Positions 49,401-61,400 of a stretch of 64,000 bases of DNA are shown piece after piece. The notes under the pieces are model-generated. The model was not told the DNA's origin and searched no databases. It saw only the letters and a list, made by a program, of their open reading frames with translations. Positions within the stretch are counted from its first letter, which is position 1; each line of letters begins with the position of its first letter. The translations under genes and the position numbers were made by a program. Origin of the DNA: Odontesthes bonariensis (Eukaryota > Chordata > Actinopteri > Atheriniformes > Atherinopsidae); contig NC_134527.1 of NCBI RefSeq assembly GCF_027942865.1, positions 323,001 through 387,000 on the forward strand, read 5' to 3'.

Positions 49401-52400
49401 AGACAAACAGCTGATAAACAAACAGCTGTTAAACAAACAGCTAGTAAACAGCTGATAGACAAACAGCTGATAAACAAACAGCTGTTAAACAAACAGCTGG
49501 TAAACAACTGATAAACAAACAGCTGGTAAACAAACAGCTGGTAAACAGCTGATAAACAAACAGCTGGTAAACAGCTGATAGACAAACAGCTGGTAAACAA
49601 ACAGCTGGTAAACAAACAGCTGATAGACAAACAGCTGGTAAACAAACAGCTGGTAAACAGCTGATAGACAAACAGCTGATAAACAAACAGCTGGTAAACA
49701 GCTGATAAACAAACAGCTGATAAACAGCTGATAGACAAACAGCTGGTAAACAAACAGCTGGTAAACAAAAAGCTGGTAAACAGCTGATAGACAAACAGCT
49801 GGTAAACAAACAGCTGATAGACAAACAGCTGGTAAACAAACAGCTGGTAAACAAACAGCTGATAGACAAACAGCTGGTAGACAAACAGCTGGTAAACAAA
49901 CAGCTGATAGACAAACAGCTGGTAAACAAACAGCTGGTAAACAAACAGCTGATAGACAAACAGCTGGTAGACAAACAGCTGGTAAACAAACAGCTGGTAA
50001 ACAAACAGCTGATAAACAAACAGCTGGTAAACAGCTGATAGACAAACAGCTGATAAACAAACAGCTGTTAAACAAACAACCAACAATTGGTAAACAACTG
50101 ATAAACAAACAGCTGGTAAACAACTGATAGACAAACAGCTGATAAACAAACAGCGGGTAAACAGCTGATAGACAAACAGCTGGGATACAAACAGCTGGTA
50201 AACAAACAGCTGATAGACAAACAGCTGGTAAACAAACAGCTGGTAAACAAACAGCTGATAGACAAACAGCTGGTAAACAAACAGCTGGTAAACAGCTGAT
50301 AGACAAACAGCTGATAAACAAACAGCTGTTAAACAAACAACCAACAATTGGTAAACAACTGATAAACAAACAGCTGGTAAACAGCTGATAGACAAACAGC
50401 TGGTAAACAAACAGCTGATAGACAAACAGCTGATAAACAAACAGCTGTTAAACAAACAACCAACAATTGGTAAACAACTGATAAACAAACAGCTGGTAAA
50501 CAGCTGATAGACAAACAGCTGGTAAACAAACAGCTGGTAAACAGCTGATAGACAAACAGCTGGTAAACAGCTGATAGACAAACAGCTGATAAACAAACAG
50601 CTGTTAAACAAACAGCTGGTAAACAGCTGATAGACAAACAGCTGATAAACAAACAGCTGTTAAACAAACAGCTGGTAAACAACTGATAAACAAACAGCTG
50701 GTAAACAAACAGCTGGTAAACAGCTGGTAAACAGCTGATAAACAAACAGCTGGTAAACAGCTGATAGACAAACAGCTGGTAAACAAACAGCTGGTAAACA
50801 AACAGCTGATAGACAAACAGCTGGTAAACAAACAGCTGGTAAACAGCTGATAGACAAACAGCTGATAAACAAACAGCTGGTAAACAGCTGATAAACAAAC
50901 AGCTGATAAACAAACAGCTGATAGACAAACAGCTGATAAACAAACAGCTGGTAAACAGCTGATAGACAAACAGCTGATAAACAAACAGCTGGTAAACAGC
51001 TGATAAACAAACAGCTGATAAACAGCTGATAGACAAACAGCTGGTAAACAAACAGCTGGTAAACAGCTGATGAACAAACAGCTGATAAACAAACAGCTGG
51101 TAGACAAACAGCTGATAAACAAACAGCTGGTAAACAGCTGATAGACAAACAGCTGGTAAACAAACAGCTGGTAAACAGCTGATAAACAAACAGCTGATAA
51201 ACAAACAGCTGGTAAACAAACAGCTGGTAAACAGCTGATAGACAAACAGCTGGTAAACAAACAGCTGGTAAACAGCTGATAAGCAAACAGCTGATAAACA
51301 AACAGCTGGTAAACAAACAGCTGGTAAACAGCTGATAAACAAACAGCTGATAGACAAACAGCTGGTAAACAAACAGCTGGTAAACAAACAGCTGGTAAAC
51401 AGCTGATAAACAAACAGCTGATAGACAAACAGCTGGTAAACAAACAGCTGGTAAACAGCTGATAAACAAACAGCTGATAGACAAACAGCTGATAAACAAA
51501 CAGCTGTTAAACAAACAGCTGTTAAACAAACAACTAGTAAACAAACAGCTGGTAAACAAACAACTAGTAAACAAACAGCTGGTAAACAGCTGATAGACAA
51601 ACAGCTGGTAAACAAACAGTTGTTAAACAAACAGCTGTTAAACAAACAGCTGGTAAACAAACAGCTAGTAAACAAACAGCTGACAGACAAACAGCTGATA
51701 GACAAACAGCTGGTAAACAAACAGCTGATAGACAAACAGCTGGTAAACAAACAGCTGGTAAACAAACAGCTGATAGACAAACAGCTGATAAACAAACAGC
51801 TGATAAACAAACAGCTGATAGACAAACAGCTGGTAAACAAACAGCTGGTAAACAAACAGCTGATAAACAAACAGCTGGTAAACAAACAGCTGGTAAACAA
51901 ACAGCTGATAGACAAACAGCTGATAGACAAACAGCTGGTAAACAAACAGCTGGTAAACAGCTGATAAACAAACAGCTGATAAACAAACAGCTGATAAACA
52001 AACAGCTGGTAAACAAACAGCTGGTAAACAGCTGATATACAAACAGCTGGTAAACAGCTGATAGACAAACAGCTGGTAAACAGCTGATAGACAAACAGCT
52101 GATAGACAAACAGCTGGTAAACACACAACTGATAAACACACAGCTGATAAACAAACAGCTGATAGACAAACAGCTGATAGACAAACAGCTGGTAAACAGC
52201 TGATAAACAAACAGCTGGTAAACAAACAGCTGATAGACAAACAGCTGATAAACCAACAGTTGGTAAACAAACAGCTGGTAAACAGCTGATAAACAAACAG
52301 CTGGTAAACAAACAGCTGATAGACAAACAGCTGATAGACAAACAGCTGGTAAACAAACAGCTGGTAAACAGCTGATAAACAAACAGCTGATAGACAAACA

Positions 52401-55400
52401 GCTGGTAAACAAACAGCTGGTAAACAGCTGATAAACAAACAGCTGATAGACAAACAGCTGATAAACAAACAGCTGTTAAACAAACAGCTGTTAAACAAAC
52501 AACTAGTAAACAAACAGCTGGTAAACAAACAACTAGTAAACAAACAGCTGGTAAACAGCTGATAGACAAACAGCTGGTAAACAAACAGTTGTTAAACAAA
52601 CAGCTGTTAAACAAACAGCTGGTAAACAAACAGCTAGTAAACAAACAGCTGACAGACAAACAGCTGATAGACAAACAGCTGGTAAACAAACAGCTGGTAA
52701 ACAAACAGCTGATAGACAAACAGCTGATAGACAAACAGCTGGTAAACAAACAGCTGGTAAACAAACAGCTGATAGACAAACAGCTGATAAACAAACAGCT
52801 GATAAACAAACAGCTGATAGACAAACAGCTGGTAAACAAACAGCTGATAAACAAACAGCTGGTAAACAAACAGCTGGTAAACAAACAGCTGATAGACAAA
52901 CAGCTGATAGACAAACAGCTGGTAAACAAACAGCTGGTAAACAGCTGATAAACAAACAGCTGATAAACAAACAGCTGATAAACAAACAGCTGGTAAACAA
53001 ACAGCTGGTAAACAGCTGATATACAAACAGCTGGTAAACAGCTGATAAACAAACAGCTGGTAAACAAACAGCTGATAGACAAACAGCTGATAGACAAACA
53101 GCTGATAAACCAACAGTTGGTAAACAACTGATAAACAAACAGCTGGTAAACAGCTGATAGACAAACAGCTGGTAAACAAACAGCTGGTAAACAGCTGATA
53201 AACAAACAGCTGGTAAACAAACAGCTGATAGACAAACAGCTGATAAACCAACAGTTGGTAAACAAACAGCTGGTAAACAGCTGATAAACAAACAGCTGGT
53301 AAACAAACAGCTGATAGACAAACAGCTGGTAAACAAACAGCTGGTAAACAGCTGATAAACAAACAGCTGATAAACAAACAGCTGATAAACAAACAGCTGA
53401 TAAACAAACAGCTGGTAAACAGCTGATAAACAAACAGCTGATAGACAAACAGCTGATAGACAAACAGCTGATAAACCAACAGTTGGTAAACAACTGATAA
53501 ACAAACAGCTGGCAAACAGCTGGTAGACAAACAGCTGATAGACAAACAGCTGGTAAACAAACAGCTGGTAAACAAACAGCTGGTAAACAAACAACTGATA
53601 GACAAACAGCTGGTAAACAAACAGCTGGTAAACAAACAGCTGGTAAACAAACAGCTGATAGACAAACAGCTGGTAAACAAACAGCTGATAGACAAACAGC
53701 TGGTAAACAAACAGCTGGTAAACAAACAGCTGATAAACAAACAGCTGGTAAACAAACAGCTGATAGACAAACAGCTGGTAAACAAACAGCTGATAGACAA
53801 ACAGCTGATAAACCAACAGTTGGTAAACAACTGATAAACAAACAGCTGGTAAACAGCTGATAGACAAACAGCTGGGGGGTATTCCTAGAAAGTAGGCCAG
53901 GCTATAGCCGGTAAGCGTCGCTTGAACTAGCGCCATCTCCCATTTAAGCCGTAAGTCGTTCCTCAAAGATATTTTAGCTGCATCTCGGTGAGGCTAATCC
54001 AAGCGAGGCTTACATAGCCTAGCTTAGTGCGAGTGCACGAGGAACGTAAGAAGCCCTGACAAGTGGAAAGTGGAAAAACGGAGATCTGTGTGAAAAGGAG
54101 AGCGAGAAGAGCTGTTATTTTTTCGTCAGCTGAAAAAATAATGCTGATGGAGCTGTATGAGGATTTTAAAAGTGTCATCACCAGAAATGGTAATACAGCT
54201 GCGATCAATAAAGCGAAGAAACGGCATGGCTAACAACTGCAGACAGACTAAATGCGCAAGTTATGAAAGTTTCATACCATTGACATTTATTTTACTGTCC
54301 TCATGTATTTATGCTCTCCTCTTTGTGTTATAATGTGTTTACATAAAGCATGCTGAATTGTCTCTGTATGAGATGTACAGCACACATATACTGGCCCTGC
54401 TCAGTTTATTAATAACCCAATAATCGACACGCATCATCATACTTTGTGACTATATTATCCTGTGTGTGTGACCCACATATTATTTTTTCACTGTTACATC
54501 TCAACAGGAGCAATCTTGACAGCCAAAAGCGTACCTGGCAGCAGGTGAAGGTAAAGTACAGGAACATGTTTCAGAGTGGTAAGTAGCCTTTGAAGAAATG
54601 TGTTTGTCCAATAAAGAGAGCACCAAACTAGATACAAGAAACTGAAAATAAAAAGATCAAGCTAGAGATTATGAAACTGGAGAGTGATGTTAGTATAAAT
54701 TCAGATAAAGGAGAATTTGGTGTTGTGAACTGTATTTAATTCTGTTTTCTCTCCACAGCTAGAGAAACATGTAATAATAATTAAACAATTCAACACAACT
54801 TGAACTCAAACTTGTCATTATTGTACGGTTCATGCAACGTGTTAGAAATGTGTTTTTTACATTTATATTCACAGTGGGGTGCCATGACCTAACGTGTGGA
54901 AAGTTATAAATCATCTCTGTCCATTTAGCCTTCTTACACTTGCTCTGACTTAAACTGCTACTGTGTCAATGCTAAATTATGAAAAGAAGTTCTAACTCAA
55001 AGGTCACAACAACAAGGATCAAAGGAAATATGTGTCCCTGTACAGGTCCCTCACTGTGTCAGGAGAAACTGAGTCCTTTCAGGCACTGGAACTCAACGAA
55101 GAAAAGACTTGAGCCTGAAAAGTTGTCCACAAGACAAAATGTATAAAATATGAAGTATACTATTAATTTAAGATGGCTCTGTCAGAAGTCAGCCATGGTG
55201 CCTGAGAACTTTAAGCAATGAACCTGTATTTAATTTGGCCAAAGGTCATTTCTATCCGTGCCCTTGTTGTAGCATGTGCATGTGCATGTGCATGTGCATG
55301 TGCATGTGCATGTGCATGTGCATGTGCATGTGCATGTGCATGCCCTTGTTCCTGGATCAGGATATGGCGTGAGGAGGTACGGCCAGCATGCATAGCCTCT

Positions 55401-58400
55401 GTCCCCAAGCAGGACACCACTGAACTCTCCTGCAGAATAAGAGAAATGTTGGATGGATATACATGTGTTAAGACTTGGCATTTTGATGCAATATGTGCCT
55501 TATATGGCTATCTATAATAAAGTATGACGAGCACTTTAAATTCCTTAAGATGACCTCTACACCTGACCTCTCATTACATTACCAAAATTCTGCCTATGCT
55601 ACACCTTACTTCAAAAGTACACTCTTTCATGTCAGTAAAATTCTTGCGCCTTGTGCAAACCTCTGTGCCAGTGAGGATGCTCGGAAGATCCTAGAATCAT
55701 GAACTGATCCCGGCCATTTAGCCTCAATGTTGGAAATGAAATGAGCTCCATCACAGATCATCTGTATGCACGGAGGATAGGAGTCAATGATGAGCTTTCA
55801 CAGGGCATAAATGTAACATTGCTCAGCGTGACTCACAGGGGGTTGATGTGGTATTTTTCAAAATGAGAAATCCAGTTCAGAGTCTATGGACAATTATCCC
55901 CAAGTGTACCTGTACATTTAGGATATGGAAAAATGTTCGGTTTACATAGTCAGCCTCCACGGGTCCAGCAGGGGCCTGGACAATGTGACAATGTTTAAAT
56001 CCAGACTGAAAACAGTTCTATTTAGATGTGCATATGACACCTGAAAGTATTTTATCTGCACTCTTCACATAATTAAATAATTAATGATTTTTTTGTTTTT
56101 TGGAATGATTTTATTGCCTTCTTGTGGTTTTATGTAGCTGTAAAGCACTTTGAATTGCCTTGTGTACGAATTGTGCTCTACACATTGCCTTGGATACGTA
56201 CATGGGCACAGTGTAGTGCACCGATAACATTAGGGAAGCCTGAGGGAGATGATGAATTTAATGCAAATACTTCAGCCAGTAGGTTGTTTTACATTATCGG
56301 CTACTGTAAATGTGGAGCAGCAGCCTGAAAGGACAGAAGTCATATTTTTAATATGGCATGATGTTTTAATTCCTGCGTTTTATCTAATATCTTGTTTGTA
56401 CAGTCCTTGACTGTTTTGAAAGGAGCTGTCAATAATTTGTATTATTAACATTATTACCTGTCCCCCATTTTTCTGAGTCTGGTCCTACGTGGGTGTAGAT
56501 CGGATGTTTGTTAGGTATTGATTAGTTTTAATGAATACCATGTTCTCTCTCATTTAATTTCATGTTCAATAGTGTGTATAGTTGCGTTTCTTTAGTTGCA
56601 CTGGCACCGACTGATTGATTTTTAGAGACAGTGAAAGTGGTGATATGATGATCACAGTTTTTGTTTCGTTTTTTAGACAAGACGAGTTGCGGGAGCGCAG
56701 AATTCTTGGTGAACATTTCTTTCCGGAGTCCGTTTCAGCCGTTCGGACATTTTTTGAGTTGCAGCTAAGCTAAGCTTCAACTGTAGCCTGCCCGCGACCA
56801 GGCTAGTTCAGCAGCATAAACTACCTTGGTTACTCAGCGGGCGTTCAAAAAAGCCACCTTTATGGAACGGAACTCTCGCTAACTTTAGCCAGAAGTAGCG
56901 AAATAAGCCAGGCTTTCCGCTAAGCCAGCTTCTAGGAATACCCCCCTGGTAAACCAACAGTTGGTAAACAACTGATAAACAAACAACTGATAAACAGCTG
57001 ATAAACAAACAACTGATAAACAGCTGGTAAACACACAGCTGGTAAACAGCTGATAAACAAACAGCTGGTAAACACACAGCTGGTAAACAGCTGATAAACA
57101 AACAGCTGGTAAACACACAGCTGGTAAACAGCTGATAAACAAACAGCTGATAGACAAACAGCTGATAAACAAACAACTGATAAACAAACAACTGATAAAC
57201 AGCTGGTAAACACACAGCTGGTAAACAGCTGATAAACAAACAGCTGGTAAACACACAGCTGGTAAACAGCTGGTAAACACACAGCTGGTAAACACACAGC
57301 TGGTAAACAAACAGCTGATAGACAAACAGCTGATAGACAAACAGCTGGTAAACAAACAACTGATAAACAGCTGGTAAACACACAGCTGGTAAACAGCTGA
57401 TAGACAAACAGCTGGTAAACACACAACTGATAAACACACAGCTGATAAACACACAGCTGATAAACAGCTGGTAAACACACAGCTGGTAAACAGCTGATAA
57501 ACAAACAGCTGGTAAACAGCTGATAGACAAACAGCTGATAGACAAACAGCTGGTAAACACACAACTGATAAACACACAGCTGATAAACAAACAGCTGATA
57601 GACAAACAGCTGATAGACAAACAGCTGGTAAACACACAGCTGGTAAACAAACAGCTGATAAACCAACAGTTGGTAAACAAACAGCTGGTAAACAGCTGAT
57701 AAACAGCTGATAAACAGCTGATAAATAGCTGATAAATAGCTGATAAACAGCCCAAATGGTGTTGAATGTTACAGGAATAATGAAATGCTTCCTGCAGCCC
57801 AGGCTGGAGCAGAGAGGGCGGGTCGTACCATTTCCCTTCTTCATCTGTGGACCCAGAAAGCTCTCCAGACTGTAGGTGACCCCCTTCACCTGCTCCACCT
57901 CAGAGTTCTTCACACAACCAAAGTGGAGGATTTTCCCATCAGCTGGAGAGGTCTGCAAAACAGCAGATCATAGAGGTCAGGTGGAGAGAAAAAACAATGA
58001 GTTCAATGAGTCCAGATCCAGTTCTACACCCGTTATTTAGGTCCAGGCCCAGTTCTACACCCGTTATTTAGGTCCAGACCCAGTTCTACACCCGTTATTT
58101 AGGTCCAGACCCAGTTCTACACCCGTTATTTAGGTCCAGGCCCAGTTCTACACCCGTTATTTAGGTCCAGGCCCAGTTCTACACCCGTTATTTAGGTCCA
58201 GACCCAGTTCTACACCCGTTATTTAGGTCCAGGCCCAGTTCTACACCCGTTATTTAGGTCCAGACCCAGTTCTACACTCGTTATTTAGGTCCAGATCCAG
58301 TTCTACACCCCTTATTTAGGTCCAGACCCAGTTCTACACCCCTTATTTAGGTCCAGACCCAGTTCTACACTCATTATTTAGGTCCAGACCCAGTTCTACA

Positions 58401-61400
58401 CTCGTTATTTAGGTCCAGACCCAGTTCTACACCCCTTATTTAGGTCCAGACCCAGTTCTACACCCGTTATTTAGGTCCAGACCCAGTTCTACACCCGTTA
58501 TTTAGGTCCAGGCCCAGTTCTACACCCGTTATTTAGGTCCAGGCCCAGTTCTACACCCGTTATTTAGGTCCAGGCCCAGTTCTACACCCGTTATTTAGGT
58601 CCAGGCCCAGTTCTACACCCGTTATTTAGGTCCAGGCCCAGTTCTACACCCGTTATTTAGGTCCAGACCCAGTTCTACACCCGTTATTTAGGTCCAGGCC
58701 CAGTTCTACACCCGTTATTTAGGTCCAGACCCAGTTCTACACTCGTTATTTAGGTCCAGATCCAGTTCTACACCCCTTATTTAGGTCCAGACCCAGTTCT
58801 ACACCCGTTATTTAGGTCCAGACCCAGTTCTACACTCGTTATTTAGGTCCAGACCCAGTTCTACACCCCTTATTTAGGTCCAGACCCAGTTCTACACCCC
58901 TTATTTAGGTCCAGACCCAGTTCTACACCCGTTATTTAGGTCCAGATCCAGTTCTACACCCCTTATTTAGGTCCAGACCCAGTTCTACACCCCTTATTTA
59001 GGTCCAGACCCAGTTCTACACTCGTTATTTAGGTCCAGATCCAGTTCTACACTCGTTATTTAGGTCCAGACCCAGTTCTACACTCGTTATTTAGGTCCAG
59101 ATCCAGTTCTACACCCCTTATTTAGGTCCAGACCCAGTTCTACACTCATTATTTAGGTCCAGATCCAGTTCTACACCCTAACCCTTAATCACAGATCCAG
59201 TTCTACACCCTCTCCAACAGTCAGATGTATGGGGAAGAAGCTACCAGGCAGGATGCGGCACAAAGTGGTCGGACAGCAGGTTTGAGGCGTCTTCGGAAAA
59301 ATTCTCCCAGATTTCTGTAGTGATGCAAATCCTCCACTGCCGCCTCCTGAGACAGAGGAACACAAATTAACAAATTATATCTCAAGGCACTTCAATGATA
59401 CGGTCCAAGCAAATTACAAAAACAATAGACTGAAGTAGAATTCAGGATAAACCAACTGAAGATCGGCTGCTTCTACAGACCTGCATGTTGACCCCGAACG
59501 TCCAGATGTACAGAGAGTAGATGGGTTTCCTCAGCCAGTTGGGGAGATCCAGCCCGTTGAGACGACCCCAGGCCCGAGAGAGCAGACGAGTCGGGAAGGA
59601 GTGGTACAGCGCCACCTTCAGGAGCAAAGATCAACACCTCTGTGGTCAGATCAATAAACTCTAAGACAGGAAATCCACCCAAACAAAGAGCTACGTCAGC
59701 CTGCAGAGGACTGACGGAGGATAAGATGGATGCATTCAGGAAACGGCACAAAGGAAGGAGTCCAAGCCAAGACACGGAGCAACAAACATGGTCAGCACCC
59801 TCCCAACAGCCCACCGAAGCCCTTCGCCTGCCGTTCTTACCCGACTGGTCAGAGGCCTCAGAGCATTGACAGACAGGAGGAAACCAAGGAAGGCGATTGG
59901 CCGGCGGCGCCAAGCGGCAGGGCGACAGATGCCGTTACCGAGCGCGCTGAGACGGTGACGGAGCGCCAAACGAGGCCCCTGGAGCCTGAACATAAATTCA
60001 ACGAAATTAAACAAGAATGTGTGGAAGGTTTCGACACAAAAGACCAAGAACTGAAACCAGTGCGCAGTGGGCGGGGCTTAGAAAGAGGTGGAGGAGGAGG
60101 AGTCACTAAGATGCTAACCACTACAGCAGAGCTAATATGCTAACGGAGTTTATAACCGCTACAGCAGAGCTAATATGCTAACGGAGTTTATAACCGCTAC
60201 AGCAGAGATAATATGCTAACGGAGTTTATAACCGCTACAGCAGAGCTAATATGCTAACGGAGCTTTCTTCCTGCAGACTGAGGGGCTGACGGTGTTGTTT
60301 GTCTTTGATGCTTAGTAACGTAGTTCTACAACTACAGTGCAGGAAAAGGGACAAAACTCAGAACACAGAGGCAGGATGAGACCTTCTGAGTCCCTCCCTA
60401 AAGCTAAAAAGCTGAGAGTCCTTCCTGCATTTAAAAAGCACTTTAACCTGACACAAACCTGCGTTAGCATCCGTCTCTCCAGCCATTGGCTGCTAACTGA
60501 GGGATCAGCTGATGTCCATCTCAGATCTACCAGGACAACTAGGTCCACCTGTATGCCGACATCAGCCAATCAGAGGACGTGGCTTGATGCTTTTAGTTAG
60601 CAGCTAGCTAACTGGCAACTAGCTAACTGGGTAAGCAGGTTAGCACAGGATCTGCTGATGTCCATCTCAGATCTACCAGAACTACGGTCCACCTGTATGC
60701 TGACATCAGCCAATCAGAGGACGTGGCTCGATGCTTTTAGTTAGCAGCTAGCTAACTGGGTTAGCAGGTTAGTACAGGATCAGCTGGAAAGGAGGCTAAC
60801 AAGGGCTGAGCCAGGTTCCAACTAAAATACCCGACCTGCTAAGGTAGCCGTCACCATGGTGACCACACACTAATCTCCTTTAACCTGGACACCGCCCCCC
60901 CCCCCAATAATAAGCTGTGGTCTGACAGCCTCAAACTGAAATCATTTTGGTTTCAACTTTAGGAGTTTTAATTTCAACCGAATGATATTTAAAAACGTTT
61001 CTGTATCTAAACATCTCACAGTTACTTCTGAGGTGCTTTAAATAAAAACGTTTAAATCCAGTTTAAACAGTTTAAAGTCATAAAAAACTTTAAAATCTGA
61101 GCTGGAACCGTTAAATCCAGTTTAAACCGCCCCTCTGGACCGTTCCTCTCCCACCTGAGTCGCGCGCTCCTTCTCCCACCTGAGTCGCGCGCTCCTCCGC
61201 GCCCTGGCCCCTCTTCCTCCTTCTCCTCCATCTCTCTCCTTCTCTCCGTCGGGTGCGCGCCGCCGCCGCCGCACCCCCCGCAGCAGGTCGCGCTCCCGCC
61301 GCTCGCGCTGACAGAAGAACCTCACCATGAACGCGAGCTGGCGGCTCGAGGCGGCCGGAGACACATGAGGACGGAGAGGAAGACTCGGAAAGAGAACTGC

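Larger units (their letters stand above)
53875..56945. mobile_element. 3.07-kb PIF/Harbinger DNA transposon, inactive
   Basis: Inverted termini GGGGGTATTCCTAGAA (left) and TTCTAGGAATACCCCC (right), a 3-bp target duplication (CTG) and the two genes typical of the superfamily in divergent positions: a Myb/SANT-like DNA-binding gene on the plus strand and a DDE transposase on the minus strand. Both are broken. A LINE 3' end and a hexanucleotide microsatellite lie inside. Confidence 0.88.

Noticed and set aside
33545..53874. CRISPR-like array
   Set aside because: Units are 11-15 bp with no constant-length unique spacers, no cas genes are present, and the context is a vertebrate intron.
33994..53966. 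Open frames of 300 to 2,005 codons rich in LFVYQ, SCLSI and LPAVC on the minus strand, and NKQL repeats on the plus strand
   Set aside because: They are translations of the 11/15-bp satellite in different frames. No start context, domain or composition of a real protein; the same DNA reads equally in other frames, and the region is a pisd intron.
59642..60143. Plus-strand frames of 75-137 codons between pisd exons
   Set aside because: No recognisable domain; they lie in an intron and partly overlap a pisd exon on the other strand.
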